Assembly (NCBI GenBank): GCA_963969495.1
Contig: OZ018329.1
Coordinates: forward strand, 73,670,912-73,734,911
Origin: Ceratothoa steindachneri
Lineage: Eukaryota > Arthropoda > Malacostraca > Isopoda > Cymothoidae
Direction: 5' to 3'
DNA: 64,000 nucleotides
Positions 23,044 to 35,040 of the stretch are shown piece by piece. Both the position numbers and the translations under genes were made by a program. Each line of letters begins with the position of its first letter. Within the stretch, counting starts at the first letter, position 1. The notes below the pieces were generated by a model that worked only from the letters and a program-made list of their open reading frames with translations, ran no database searches and was not told the origin of the DNA.

Positions 23044-24363
23044 GTGCGTGCTTCGAACCAGATTCCTATTCACCCAAACGATATTTCAAAGACTAACATC
23101 ACCACTCTGTTTGATTCATTTGAAATGGTCAAGATGCCCTATGGTTTGCGAACTTCCTACCAGGTCCTCCAGCGTTTCATGGACCGAGTTCTGAGATGTC
23201 TTCCCTTTGTCTTTGCTACATTGACGACCTGTCAATAGCATCTTCCTCGTTTGAAGAATACCTTTCTCACCTTCGTGAGGTTTTTTCTCGAATTACCAGA
23301 CACTCCTTCCAGGCGTATCCTGGTCGACTATTCATTACCTGACTGTCCTCGTCCTCTCATTCGTCTCGCTTACCGTTGGCACATTTTCGACCCTATTCAC
23401 CGTCTTTCACATCCTGGCATCAATGCAACACGCAAGCTCGTCGCACACCGCTTCCTATGGCTAGGTATGAATGCCGACATGGCCAAATTGACTCGTTCGT
23501 GCCTGCTATGCCAGCACGCCAAAGTCCATCGTCACACAATAACCCCTCTGGTCCTTTTTCCTCTCCCTTTATCGCGTGTTGACGCCGTTCATGTCGCTGT
23601 AGTAGGTCCTCTGCCTTACTCTCGTTGTTTCAATTATCTTATCACCATGATCGATCGTTTTACTCGTTGGCCAGAGGCAGTTCCTATATCGGACATCAGA
23701 GCTTCCACTGTCACTCGAGCCTTCGTCTAAGCATGGGTTGCTCGTTTTGGTGTTCCTTCAACGCTCATGACTGATCGTGGCATCCAATTTGAATCCCACC
23801 AATATGGTATGCAGACATGTCAGTGCTCGGCTTCTTTCTTCTTCGTACCCCTAGCTATCACCCCCAAAACAACGTCAAAGTGCAACGGTTGCACAGGATC
23901 CTCAAAGCAAGCTTAAGCTCCACAGATCCCAACATCACTTAGGTGGACAAGCTACCTTTGATTCTCCTGGGTATTCGTTCATCCTTGAAAGAGAACTTGG
24001 CCTGTTCTGCAGCGGAACTTGTCAACAGTACTCAACTTCGTTTCCCTGGTCAATTATTTTCTTCTTCTGACCGACCTCTACCTTCTCACATAGATCCTGC
24101 TTCTTATGTACAAGATTTTGTACGGCTGATGGCTGAGGTTAAGCCTACCGCCCCTAGAGTGCCTGCCAATCTCAAAACTTTCGTGCCAAAGATATGACAA
24201 ATTGTTCCGATGTTTTTGTCGATCGCGATTCAACTCGCTCTTCCTTGCAACCTGTCTATGATGGACGCTTTCTCGCCATCTCTAGAAAGCCTAAGTTCTT
24301 CGTCCTTCTGATTGACACCAAGCAGGATAATGTTTCCATGGAGCGCCTGAAACCCCCCCTTTA
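23044..24363 (+). pseudogene. Gypsy-2 Pol: RT scrap, integrase and C-terminal end
   Basis: An RT fragment carries MPYGLRTSYQVLQRFMDRVL, then the frame is lost exactly where the YxDD box should be. Integrase follows after a deletion. It shows an HHCC finger (HPGINATRKLVAHRF, CLLCQH), the core opening DAVHVAVVGPL with the first Asp, RFTRWPEAVP, then TDRGIQFES with the second Asp. The catalytic Glu region is destroyed. The end of Pol is visible as LIDTKQDNVSMERLKP near 24310-24360. Integrase would insert the cDNA in a live element. Confidence 0.82.
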
Positions 24364-25014
24364 TTGAAAACGTTCACCTTGAACACCCTCTTCCCACTTC
24401 ATTTTCCACTATAACCCTTTATGGTCCAAGACGTCCACAAAATAACCTCCAAACCTCCCTTACAAACACCCTTAATACACAAACTTCCCCTTTCATTTTT
24501 CTGCCTCCTTGTCTTGTGTTGCTGGAACCCTCGTCGACAGTGGTGGTCAGTCAGGAGCAAATCTCTCCAGGAGAAAACTGGACTCGAGACTCCCACGTCT
24601 TGATTGACGCCATCTCGGAAGGAACCAAGAAACGGATCACTTTTGCTTCGTAAACCTCCAATCGTGTCGGTGCCTCGCTCAACGCACTGACACTGCCATA
24701 GCGGATCAATGTCCCTGTGCTTGCAGTCAAATCACTGGCCCTGCGACACGCTCCTCCGATCGCGCCTTGAGGAGACCTCGGCGTTATCAAGCCTAGCAAG
24801 ACCATATTTAATAATAAGGGGGCTAACTTTCTTTGGTGGCGAGTATTTGTAGCATTGCAAAATTCTTATTAATCCACAGTACTACAAAAATAAACAAAAT
24901 AATGTACGTATATATAATGATTTATGTATTACTCAAAATAATTCAAATCAATTATCATTTAAAGTAACTTGTATCTGAATGTAAATCGAACTTAAGCAGA
25001 GTGAGAATTAAATA

Positions 25015-25019
<5 letters not shown>
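24364..25019. other. Gypsy-2 3' region, LTR not delimited
   Basis: No further coding domain is seen. AATAAGGGGG at about 24809-24821 could be the polypurine tract, with the 3' LTR beginning after it. Without a matching 5' LTR this is unproven. Confidence 0.35.

Positions 25020-25097
<78 letters not shown>
25020..25097. repeat. (AT)n microsatellite
   Basis: Pure AT run that terminates the Gypsy-3 fragment. Confidence 0.97.
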
Positions 25098-25100
<3 letters not shown>

Positions 25101-25865
25101 TGCATAATAAGGCTACCACAGCAATTGGAATCCGATGGTAGGCTTGAACCACGTCTAACCTAAAGAAAATTGCTTTATTATGAAGATGATTTGCCATACT
25201 CTGAATTCTTGGTAAAGGATATCTGTCTGACTTCGTAATCGCGTTAAATAAGCGAAAATCTCCAACCATTCTGTAATCGCCTGGGGTCTTATTTGGCACC
25301 ATGTGAATGGGTGTGGCCCAAGGCGACTTTGACAGGCGCAGCACTCCCTCCTTCTATAGAGCCTCAAATGTTGCTCTGGCAACTTGTAATCTCTTCCTCG
25401 AAAGAGGCCTCGGTCGCGCGAAAGTTGGTGGAGCACTGGTGGTTTCGATTGTGTTAACCACGAAGTTAGATCGTGAAGAGCTGGCATCAACAACCGTAGG
25501 GCTGTTCAAGGACTCGTGTATTTTTAACACTGATCTGCAACTGGGCGTAAGATACGGGAAATCGTTAATTATTAGCGATATTGCAAGTTCCACGGACTGT
25601 TTTACTTTGGAAACGAGCCTCGCCTGATTGTCAATAAGTATGCCGCGCGCAAAATCCACCAAGAGATTAAAGTGCTCGAGAAAATCGGCTCCCAATAATA
25701 GTGATGTCGTATTCGCAACAACGAATGTCTACCTAAATGAGCGATGCAGGTTAGGAATAACTATGCCCACCTGTACTTTACCGTGTACCTTTATTCACCT
25801 CCATTGTCAGTTTGAATGTTTACGCTGGAATGACGCAATTCACATGGCTGCACCAAATTGATTGG
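25098..25865 (-). pseudogene. Gypsy-3 Pol fragment: protease end and N-terminal RT
   Basis: On the minus strand the protease end reads GADFLEHFNLLVDFARG. The linker to RT (NTIETTSAPPTFARPRPLS), SPWATPIHMVPNKTPGDYR and FRLDVVQAYHRIPIA (RT motif A, Asp present) follow. One in-frame TAG lies at 25354-25356, and otherwise the frame is open from about 25695 to 25097. The (AT)n tract cuts it before the YxDD box. It belongs to the same CsRn1-like group as Gypsy-1 and -2 but is clearly a different family. Confidence 0.82.
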
Positions 25866-25879
25866 AATTATAAAAAACC

Positions 25880-26185
25880 TGATCAAAATAAATAAGAACT
25901 TACATTTCGTTATTCAAAAGGCTTCATGAAACAACCTTTTGTGGGATTGAAGATGGTGGCTCAGTCAATGAGCGTCGTGGTTGGGATAGCAATGAGCGCT
26001 TGATGACACAGGTTCGAATCCAGCTTCTTTATTCACCTTCATATAGCGGTTAAAATAGTTTTCCCCATTTTCTCCGTTTCTAAATCTCCCCTTTTCTTTC
26101 CTAAGCTTTTAAGGGTCACGTAATATATCCCTTAGCGTTTTACTGGGTTGTGATACCACTTTTCCTTTCCTTCGGATATTAACAA
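25880..26185 (+). repeat. tRNA-derived SINE, family S2, copy 1
   Basis: The A-box-like TGGTGGCTCAGT lies at 25954-25965 and the exact B box GGTTCGAATCC at 26011-26021, followed by a body ending in TTTTACTGGGTTGTGATACC and CCTTTCCTTCGG. The same body occurs at 49430-49750 and, inverted, at 49228-49325. Confidence 0.8.
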
Positions 26186-26346
26186 TATTCATTTCATATC
26201 ACGTGTCATGCGATTCCCCTGACGGATGGGCCATCCTTAAGTGTTGTCTTCCAGTTCAAGGAGGATAGGATCACCTGCTGGACCTGAAGAAGAGTAGTTG
26301 TCTAATTATGCCATTATCTTAACCGCTCCAATTTGTCTTGGATATT

Positions 26347-26554
<208 letters not shown>

Positions 26555-26846
26555 TATTATGAGTAGCTTCTCTTCTATACATGTTTTGTTGAAGGAGAGG
26601 TTGTATTTCGACTTTACAATTTTTATTTTAGCGCATTCTAACTGTCGAATGCATTTTTTTATATGAGACTAAGGATTAAAATAAACGAAAGGAGATCGAT
26701 TTCATTTGGTTTTATTTAAGATATTATTTTTTTTTACAAATTTTGGCTGTGAGCTTCCTCCTTTCTTCAAGCATCTTCAGACGAAAGTCTTGGTTATTGT
26801 TCATGCGGCGTTGATAGAAAGTTCTATTCGCGTTGCCTCCTTGAAC

Positions 26847-27112
26847 AGCAAATAATGAATTTCGTCTTCATTCTTTGATGCCTCTTATAGGTCGGAGTCA
26901 GAGTTTGGTTATCTTTTCTTTTAGCAGAAAAGGTGCAATATTCGATACGAGCTAGTTTGCTGTGTGTTCAGGTTCGAGCAGCAAATAATGAATTTCGTCT
27001 TCATTTTTGATGCCTCTTATAGGTCGGAGTCAGAGTTTGGTTCTCTTTTCTTTTAGCAGAAAAGGTGCAATATTCGATACGAGCTAGTTCGCTGTGTGTT
27101 CAGGTTCGGGCC
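26847..27112. repeat. Direct tandem duplication, ~133-bp unit
   Basis: Two adjacent near-identical units, starting AGCAAATAATGAATTTCGTC at about 26848 and 26980 and ending GCTGTGTGTTCAGGTTCG. They differ by a few substitutions and one short indel. They lie 3' of the Penelope-like element PLE-A, consistent with the tandem terminal repeats such elements often carry. Confidence 0.88.
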
Positions 27113-27216
27113 CATCTCTTTTATGAGAAGAGCTATAGGGGTTTGAGTAAGGTATTCTCTCTCTTGTAGTTTTGTAGGCTGGGTTAAATGATCAACCGAT
27201 TCCTTATGGGATGAAG

Positions 27217-27219
<3 letters not shown>

Positions 27220-27264
<45 letters not shown>
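27220..27264. repeat. (AT)n microsatellite
   Basis: Pure AT run immediately downstream of the PLE-A stop codon on the minus strand. Confidence 0.95.
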
Positions 27265-27267
<3 letters not shown>

Positions 27268-27295
27268 GAATTAAACCCCATTCTCCAAAGACAAT

Positions 27296-27998
27296 TTAAT
27301 TCAGAACAGTTTCGGTGTATCTCACATCCTTTCCATTGAAATCGATCGAATGATTCAAGTCTCTAACATGGCAAAATATTCCACTGCTTTGGCTGCCCAT
27401 TCTAATATCTCTTTTGTGTTCGTACAAACTCTTGTCTAGATTTCTCTCCGTTTCCCCTATATAAACTTTATGGCAATCGTTGCATGGTATTGCATATACT
27501 CCTATGTTATGATGTTTTTTGGGTTTCCTGGCAATCATCAATTGGTTTAAGGAATTATTATATTTAAAGGCTAGATTAATACCCGCTTTTCTAAAGATGT
27601 CCTTTAAACGATTTAATTTATTATTAAATGGCCATGTTATACATTTGTTGAAGTCATTAGTGTGGGAAGGCTTATTACCATAGAATGTTTTCCTAGCTGT
27701 AAAATGGGCAGACGATGTGAACCAATCGGGGTAATACAAATTAGAAAAAATCGTCCTGATAATGACAATTTTCTCATCGAAATAGGAAGGATGACATATT
27801 TTATATGCTCTAAGGAAAAGGTTAGAAATTACCGATTTTTTAACAGTATTATCGTGAAACGAAAAATAATGTATATAAGCATTCGAGTGGGTTGGTTTCC
27901 TATAAACGTCAAGTTTTAATTCATGGTGATCTTTATTAATGAGGACATCTAAAAAGGGTAATCTATTATCATATTCCCATTCATATTTAAATTTGCAT
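27296..27998 (-). pseudogene. PLE-A: Penelope-like RT thumb and GIY-YIG endonuclease
   Basis: Reading on the minus strand, RLPFLDVLINKDHHELKLDV and YRKPTHSN mark the end of a Penelope-type RT. KICHPSYFDE and the linker WPFNNKLNRLKDIFRKAG follow. The GIY-YIG nuclease reads NIGVYAIPCNDCHKVYIGET and then YEHKRDIR, with GVY for GIY. The two stretches are nearly open, with a stop or frame change near 27740. The RT palm upstream is missing, because a SINE and an (AT)n tract adjoin. Penelope elements use this nuclease for target-primed insertion. Confidence 0.85.
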
Positions 27999-27999
27999 G

Positions 28000-28389
28000 T
28001 CTAGAGTGGTGGCGTTTAAATTCAATGATACCTAGTTCGAAACTCAACAGTCCAAAACTTTTTATGGAGAAATCGCAAGAAGAAAACGGAAGTCAAGGAA
28101 AACGATTGAAGGACCAACTCATCAAGAATCAAGAATGCTTAAGAAATCATCAACTCAAGATAATTCAACGAAAAGTGAAGATACATACATCAAGAAACAA
28201 ATCGAAGATTAAGAACCAACCCAGACAAGAAGTATACAGAATTCAAGATAAAGTTAGCACAAATGTTTGGAGGGGCGACTTAAAGAAAAAAGGAATTTCG
28301 TTCAAAAAGAAGTAAATAGATTCGATAAAGAGAAAAGAAAGCATAATATTGATAAATAAATAAAGTTATAATAAAGAGCCCCCCCCCCC

Positions 28390-28390
<1 letters not shown>
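28000..28390 (+). repeat. SINE-like repeat, family S3, copy 1
   Basis: The tRNA-like head includes GTTCGAAACTCAACAGTCC. The purine-rich body shares GAAGGACCAACTC, CAACTCAAGATAA and AAGGACCAACCCAGACAAGAA-type segments with the copies at 46951 and 47520. It ends in an A/T-rich tail followed by a run of ten Cs. An apparent 96-codon Lys-rich frame here is a by-product. Confidence 0.75.

Positions 28391-28392
<2 letters not shown>

Positions 28393-28474
<82 letters not shown>
28393..28474. repeat. (AT)n microsatellite
   Basis: Pure AT run following the C tract of the S3 repeat. Confidence 0.97.
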
Positions 28475-28476
<2 letters not shown>

Positions 28477-29085
28477 ATTCTTTATTCCTACGTAAATAGC
28501 TGCAATAAGCCTTGCAATGGCGAACAGGAAATATAAATTTTCTTCTTGAAAAATAATAACTTTTCTGACTGTCTGACTATCTTTTACACACAAAAAACAC
28601 TTATATAAATAGTTATTTTATCTACTCATAACACTACAAAAATTAACCAATCAGAATTGATACACATTTAATAGCCATTCTTACGTTCATTTTTGCAAAA
28701 ACAGCCTTAGCGTTGACAAATTGACCAATCAGCTTTTACACAAAGGCATTGTAATAATTGTCCAATCAGCGCTAGGATAAATTTAAAATATTACTAACGC
28801 TCGAACCGTTTGCACATTAACACGGCTGAAATCAATTTTCCGAATTTTTAAAAAGACTTGGAAGAAATCTACAAGAAAATTAAGCTCACACAAAAGTTCA
28901 CAGCCGGCAAAGGAGGAAAAGGCGAGGAAGTCAACTCAAGAACAAGATCTATTTTTTACGTAACCACGTATAGCCGAACCATGATATAGTACTGCATACT
29001 GGGGAGTTTAAATTCCTATTTACCAAAGAGAAATACTAAAAGCGGGAAGTTTATCTTCCTATTTATAAGGTTCAATGTGTGAACC
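28475..29085. other. Non-coding stretch with three CCAATCAG boxes
   Basis: CCAATCAG occurs at 28647-28654, 28725-28732 and 28762-28769, all on the + strand. CCAAT followed by CA/AG is the core of NF-Y-type sites. No gene start lies nearby on the + strand, so promoter activity is only a possibility. Confidence 0.45.
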
Positions 29086-29089
29086 ATTT

Positions 29090-30431
29090 AAAATTTTCAA
29101 GCGAATGTTTATTGGGTTCGATACCAACAGAGCCTCCAGAATCTTCAGGCGGCGGAAATCCAAGTTTTTTCTGAGGATGATAGTGTTTTTAACAAGGATA
29201 TTTCTTGTAATTTGTTAATTCTGTTGTTTATTGTAGTATGTTTTGATTCTCCTTCTTTCAAGTGCATTGTTAACCGTCAGTCAAGGGTAGTGGTGGTCAT
29301 ACCTATATTTTGGTTGTTTGGATTATGCTTTCAGTCCTCCCGGTGGTATTCAAATTTGTATACCACATTTGTAGCCTTTTGGATGGATTCTTTTTTACGG
29401 AGGTTTTGTTTCATTTGTAGGTTGCTGACTTTTTCGTTTCTATAAAATATTTGTAAGGATAACTTATTGTCTCTTTCATGGATAGTGTTATTTTTTATGA
29501 TGCTTCTAGTATTCGTTCGTCTTTTTTTTTAGGCATCTCTCATTTGGTTCTTGTAGTAGTATAATTTTTTTCTTTATTTTTCCTCCTCTACCCCAAACTT
29601 TGAGTTGAGAATTTTCTTCTCTAATTTTTCAAATTCTCTATTGGAGTAGCCATTGTTTCCAAGATCCAAGTATAGATCTTTGAAATTCATCAAGTGCGTT
29701 CCACGTTAAGCAGATCTTCATAGCTCCTCTTATGTATGAGCTCATTACCGAATTTTTATATTTCTCCTTGAATCACTTTTGGCGTTAAGGCATTGACCGC
29801 AGAATGTTCCTTTTCGATAGACGGTAGTGATATATTTTTTCGTCGTTGTGCTGTTTTACGTCTACTCATATGTGAATTTGAGAACAGAATGGGATTCTAA
29901 GGTTATTTTGAGTTGTAGTAATTGATGTTATCCTTATATGGAATGTATATGTCATCAAAGAATTTGGTGTAAATTTGGAGTGTGCTCGTTATTTTTGTTT
30001 AGAGCGTTTCCCCTAAGATTCCTATGTAGAAATTCGCAAAATAGGGCGGTCGAAAGGCGAAGCCATTAAACATCATCTGATCTGATTTGGTAAAGCTTGC
30101 CGTCTGGGCTTCGGAATAGATCTTCAGTTGTACACATTTTTAAAAGTTGCTTTAACATTTGTGAATCCATTCGTGGGGGAAGCAATTTTGGATTTTCGAT
30201 TGTTTCTTCTATCAACACACTTGTGAAAAGACTCTCGACATCGAGGGAAGCTGGGATGCCTCCTGGTGTGGAACTTTGATGAAGAATATCAACGAAATCA
30301 TTGGTAGACTTTATGGAGAATTTTGACGGGATAAATAGCTCAATAGTTGAATTCACACATTTGGCGAGTTTATATGAGTTGGCACAGGATTCGTCATCAA
30401 TGTCAGAGAGACTGAGCTTCTCCACCAGCAC
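29090..30431 (-). pseudogene. PLE-B: second Penelope-like element, RT and GIY-YIG remnants
   Basis: On the minus strand an open 121-codon stretch (30431-30066) includes GIPASLDVESLFTSVLIEET, the Penelope RT motif A. FRPPYFANFYIG and FFDDIYIP (catalytic Asp pair retained, Phe for Tyr) follow after one base change of frame. Further down come HKRSYEDLLN and, for the endonuclease, KATNVVYKFEY, TRNILVKNTIILR and FRRLKILEALLV. Stops are frequent after 29990. The family differs from PLE-A: its endonuclease lacks a readable YIG. Confidence 0.75.
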
Positions 30432-31230
30432 TCAGATATAGACGAACAACTACCTCCCGCAGCTTTCAGGGTTGGAGAGAATGACATTAGCTAAACCAAC
30501 AACTTTGTCTACCTTGGCAGCATCTTGCCCTCATCCCCCCCGCATCGATGACGAAGCAGAGAGCAGAATCCAACAGGCTACGAGTGCCTTTGGGCGACTA
30601 TTAACTCGGGGTTTCCTCAATGTAAACATCAGCATCCCCACCATGGCCGCTGTCTGTAGGGCTGCGAAGCCTGAACCATATGCAGGGTGCACATCAAGAG
30701 CATTGAGGCTTTCCACATCAGATGCCTCCAACGAAACCATGGGATCACACGGGCAGACCGCGTTCCTCATGTCACCATCCTCCAGCGCACATGTTGCATC
30801 ATCATTGAAGCCCTCATCATCCAGCGCCAGCTTGGATGGGTTGGTCATGTTTATCGTTCTCCTCTATGGAGAACTTGCTACTGGTCGCCTCAGTGTAGTA
30901 GGGAAAAAGAAGCGCATCAAAACAACCTTCCAGAAGTGTGGAGTGGACTCATCCAGCTCGGAGCAACTTGCCAACGACCTGGAGGTAAACCTGCTCCCGA
31001 GCCGTAGAAGACTTTGAGGCACTCCGGCTACATGCCCGTGAGGAACAGCGCCAAAGGCAGCATGAGCTGCAAAATGGATCCCCCCCCCCACTCCAGACGA
31101 CGGCATTCCATGCCCCACATGTGGGAGAAGGTGTGCCTCAGAATTTGGACTTCGTAACCATTAAACAAGTTCCGGGGACCACCAAAACTTATCTTCATCA
31201 CACATCTAGTTACACTACTAGTCATCCAAC
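30432..31230 (+). pseudogene. RTE-clade LINE ORF C-terminal fragment
   Basis: The translation shows QLPPAAFRVGEND, NNFVYLGSILP, RIDDEAESRIQQATSAFGRL and ISIPTMAAVCRA. After frame changes come HIKSIEAFHIRCLQR, DRVPHVTILQRT, QRQLGWVGHVYR and the basic tail AREEQRQRQHELQNG. A terminal finger CPTCGRRCASEFGLRNH closes the RTE-type ORF. It is the post-RT region of a LINE that abuts PLE-B head on at 30431/30432. Several frameshifts. Confidence 0.8.
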
Positions 31231-32595
31231 TACTTCAATAGTCATTGCCACCCACCACGAGAGGCGAGATGTCGGTAAAGATTCGTTTTAACACATTTAC
31301 GATTTTTTAATTTTCAAAGACATAAACGTTTTTATTTTTTAAATGCCTCTAACCGATGTCATTTTCAACCTCCAGAACTTAATAATAACGTAGTTAGTCA
31401 CGTTTCGAAAGTATTAAGTATATTGTTATTTTCCTAAATTATAAACTCACTGCGTCATTTCTCCCTGTTTCCTTTAAGTTTTGGCCTAATAATATTCTGA
31501 CTAGTCAACCAATACCAAATTGCTTTAGATCTACAGGCGATCTACGCATGAGTCTTCTGGCTTCTTAACTAATGATACGCTTCGTTATATTTCGTATATC
31601 CCTAACGGATCGCGGCTTCTTTTCTTTTTTATAGTTTATATGGTTTAATGGCGTCCGATGGTTGTGCTAGTTCGGGATTAAGGGACTCGAAAGAACGAAA
31701 AACCCAGTCCAAATTTTCCTTTAGTGTGTTTAAGTGCACGTTTCTTTCTAATTCCCGCATTTGACCAAGTACTAGTCTTTTATTTATAAACTGTTCTCTG
31801 CGCAAAGCTTTTATTCCAACTATAGGATTAACAACATTTAACAATCACCGTGTGCATTCATATCTTACTGTAGGGTTTCGATTACGATTATTTTTTAAAG
31901 TGGAGGGGTGTGGGGGGGGAGGGTATGGGGGCGAAGCCCACCATTTCGAAAGTACCGTTAACTTAATTGTCTCACTTTACTATTTGAAATTTCATTGACA
32001 AAAGAAGTTGAATTTAATTAACGTATAATTTATTTCCCCTCTATTTTTTGCTGAAAACTTAAACATAAATATTTTACAATGTAAGATTGTTTTTTAAAGC
32101 AAATGAAGATGTGTGAAAAATTACAATTACATTTCTATTTTTCTACAAGTTGATTATATGTTATTCAATAATTACTATTATGGTTCGTATGCACTATTTT
32201 GCCTCTCATCTAGCTATTTTAATATACAGTGGAGGTTAATTAACTGAGATTAAGTTTAGCTCGGTTTCTCCGAAAAATAGAATGGTTAACAATGTGAATT
32301 TCTCATATCCGTGTAGTAAATTATATATTGAATGTGACGTGTTAATTTGATGATAAATATAATGCTAATTTTTGCTGAACCCTTTCCTTGTTGAACAATT
32401 CTAATAGTAGCAACCAAAACGTTTGTTGCCGCCAAATTTCGAGAAAAAATCTTACTCTCTCAGGGAGAATGGATGAAACTGTAATATAAGTTCTAAAAGC
32501 AGAGAGACGGGTAATATTGGATGCAAAGAACACAGAGGAGTCTTACATATTTCAATAACATGGGAGTTTAAGAGACTTCTTGTATTTCTCCCATT
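31231..32595. other. No recognisable gene
   Basis: AT-rich sequence with one 71-codon minus-strand frame (31629-31844) of unknown type and a G-rich patch at about 31895-31935. I see no family resemblance. Confidence 0.5.
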
Positions 32596-34545
32596 TCTAA
32601 CATAACATAACATAACATAATTTAACGGATGACAAAAGCCACAAGGGCCTATCAAAGGTCATTCGTATCCATCAAATCCCACCCATATAATGCATCCATA
32701 GGATTTTGTCAGATCATGCAGCTACAATATACAATTTAACAATCCATAGGAATGTCCAACCATGCATCTACAATATATAATTTAAAGCCTCCATAGGAGT
32801 CTGTCAAAAAAAAAATCAAAATCCCCCAAAATATACAATAAAAAGAAACTGCATCCACAGGAATGAGTCAAGAAACATATCCACATACTAAAAAGTAAGA
32901 AATTAACCCTCCATCCCCATATAATCATCCAATCTGCGCTTGAAAACATTCAAGTTTGGGCTGTCTACAGTCTCAGGTGGCAAACTATTCCAATAATCCA
33001 CCACTCTGTTAGTGAAAAAATATTTTCTAACATCCAGTCTGCACCTCTGTTTTTTAATCTTTAAGTGGTGGCCTCTAGTTCTATTACTACCTTCTAACTC
33101 AAATAACTTGCTGAAATCTAATTTATCCATCCCAGAAAAGATTTTAAAAAGCTCGATCATATCTCCCCTCACACACCTTCTTTCAAATGAAAACATATTT
33201 AATACCCTCAGTCTATCTTCATATTCAAGGTGCTTCAGGGATGGTATTATTTTTGTTGCCCTCCTTTGTACTGACTCTAATAAGTTTATATCATGTCTAA
33301 AATGTGGTGACCATGCCTGTATACAGTACTCTAAATGTGGCCTGACATAAGAGTTGTATAGTTTAAGGATGACCTCCTTACTCTTGTAGCTAACATTTCT
33401 TTTAATGTAACCTAGCACCCTATTTGCTCTATTTTTTTGCCTCAATACACTGCTTTGAAAATTTCAGTGACCTATCTACTACCACTCCTAAGTCTTTCTC
33501 ATCTTCAACTGAATTAAGCCAATATCCATCCATCTCATAGCTAAATTCCCTATTATCTCTCCCCATGTTAATAACTTTGCATTTATTAAGGTTAAAAGTC
33601 ATCTGCCACTTCTGAGCCCAAGCTAACAGCTTATCTAAGTCACCCTGCACTTTAAAGCTACCCTCAACCTCTTTGACTACAGCTGCCAATTTAGTGTCAT
33701 CAGCAAAAATTGACACTTTGCTATTTACACCTTGCCCAAGATCATTTACATAGATTATAAATAATAAAGGGCCTAAAACTGATCCCTGAGGTACGCCACT
33801 AATAACATTCCTCCACTCTGACCTCACTCCATTCAGTACAACTCTCTGTTTCCTATTTTTCAGCCATTCAGTTATCCAATTTAAAACGTTCCCACATATC
33901 CCATGCAGCTTTAATTTATGAACTAGTCTTCTATGTGGAACCTTATCAAAAGCTTTGCTGAAATCTAAGTAGATCACATCAACTTTCTCACCCCTATCTA
34001 ATTCTTTAGTTACATAATCCATAAAATCCAGTAAATTAGTTAAACACGATCTATCTTTTCTAAAACCATGCTGAGCATCATTAATTAACCTGCTACTCTC
34101 TAGATGATCAGAAATTCCCTTCTTAACCATCTTCTCAAGAATTTTACAGACTATAGAAGTTAAGCTTACTGGTCTAAAGTTATTTGGGTCCTCTTTGCTT
34201 CCCTTTTTAAAAATTGGCACTACATTTGCCAATTTCCAATCATTTGGTATTTCTCCAGACTCTAGTGATCTAATAAATATCTTCTCGAGAGCTACTGCAA
34301 TACTTTCTACACCTTCTTTGAGTATCCTAGAATGAATGTTGTCAGGGCCAGATGCCTTACTAGTATTTAACTGAATTATAAGCCCTTTAATTTCTTCTCT
34401 GTCTATATTAATAGAATTTATCACTACTTCCCTTGACCTAGAATTATCATCAATTAATCTAACTGGTTTCTCTTCTGTGAATACTGAAGCAAAATGATCA
34501 TTAAGGACCTCTACTATTTCCTCATCAGATTCTTTCAACGATGAG
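32596..34545 (-). mobile_element. CR1-A LINE, copy 2 (5'-truncated)
   Basis: The 3' end lies at the left: on the minus strand the 3'UTR ends in an (ATGTT)n tail near 32596-32622. The coding part reaches to about 34545 within the region between endonuclease and RT, after which homology with the near full-length copy at 50099-53506 stops. 5' truncation is usual for CR1 elements, which insert by target-primed reverse transcription. Confidence 0.92.
32903..34545 (-). pseudogene. CR1-A copy 2 reverse transcriptase with one frame break
   Basis: The open frame 34545-33429 carries SKASGPDNIHSRIL, NFRPVSLTSIVCKILE, DVIYLDFSKAFDKVPHRRL, SGVPQGSVLGPLLFIIYVND and IFADDTKLAA with the catalytic Asp pair. 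It ends in TAG after an A7 run (33432-33438). The continuation to 32903 is in the +1 register: RANRVLGYIKRNVSYKSKEV, YVRPHLEYCIQAWSP, then FFTNRVVDYWNSLPPE to a natural stop. It differs from copy 1 at only about ten residues over the first 367. This copy keeps the intact FFTNRVVDYW end that copy 1 lost. Confidence 0.92.
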
Positions 34546-34689
34546 TAGATGCACAAAACTTAATACATAATTTAAATTGTTCACCCCAAAATCAAAATAA
34601 ATTCATTAGAATATCTTTTAATACTTAAATATAGTTTCCATATCAATATGTAAAAATATATCAAAGTTTATTTTGCTATTCATATCTAA

Positions 34690-35040
34690 CATCAATAATA
34701 ATCAATCACAATTGTCCAACCTTGACTTGAACAAGCTAATAGTTGCTGCATTTACTACTACTGGCAGTGCATTCCAACTATTAACTATGACACTAAAGGA
34801 GTTAGCTCTAGCTATGGTTCTCCAATGACCTTTTCTTTAGTTTATAAGTGTTTGAACGTGTATTGGTGTCAGTGTACTCAAAGAAGAGGTTATAGTCAAT
34901 ATCCTCAAATCCATTTAGGATTTTATAGGTTTCTATTAAATCGCCTCTTCGTCTCCTCTTCTCAAGTGTTGTGAGACCCATTTGCTCACATCTTTCCTCG
35001 TATTCAAGATCCCTCAATTCTGGAACAAGCTTAACCCGTA
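34690..35040 (-). pseudogene. CR1-D/L2-like LINE, RT C-terminal tail
   Basis: On the minus strand LRDLEYEERCEQMGLTTLEK-like sequence leads into RRRRGDLIETYKILNGFEDI, NTRSNTYKLKKRSLE and, after a frame change, NSWNALPVVVNAATISLFKS. It is a third, divergent CR1/L2-type family. Only the last hundred or so residues remain. Confidence 0.8.

Larger units (their letters stand above)
17512..24830 (+). mobile_element. Gypsy-2: CsRn1-type Gypsy copy split by a hAT element
   Basis: Gag sequence resembling Gypsy-1 runs from 17512 to about 17814, breaks off, and resumes at the corresponding Gag position at 22087. It then continues through Gag CHCC motif, protease scraps, part of RT, integrase and the Pol C-terminus near 24363. 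The 4.27-kb gap is filled by a hAT element. Large internal deletions remove most of RT and RNase H. LTRs could not be delimited. Confidence 0.75.

Noticed and set aside
12296..24363. Endogenous retrovirus with envelope gene
   Set aside because: Gag, protease, RT and integrase are of Gypsy/CsRn1 type and no envelope-like frame follows integrase.
31629..31844. 71-codon minus-strand frame
   Set aside because: No recognisable motif; isolated in AT-rich sequence with no supporting context.
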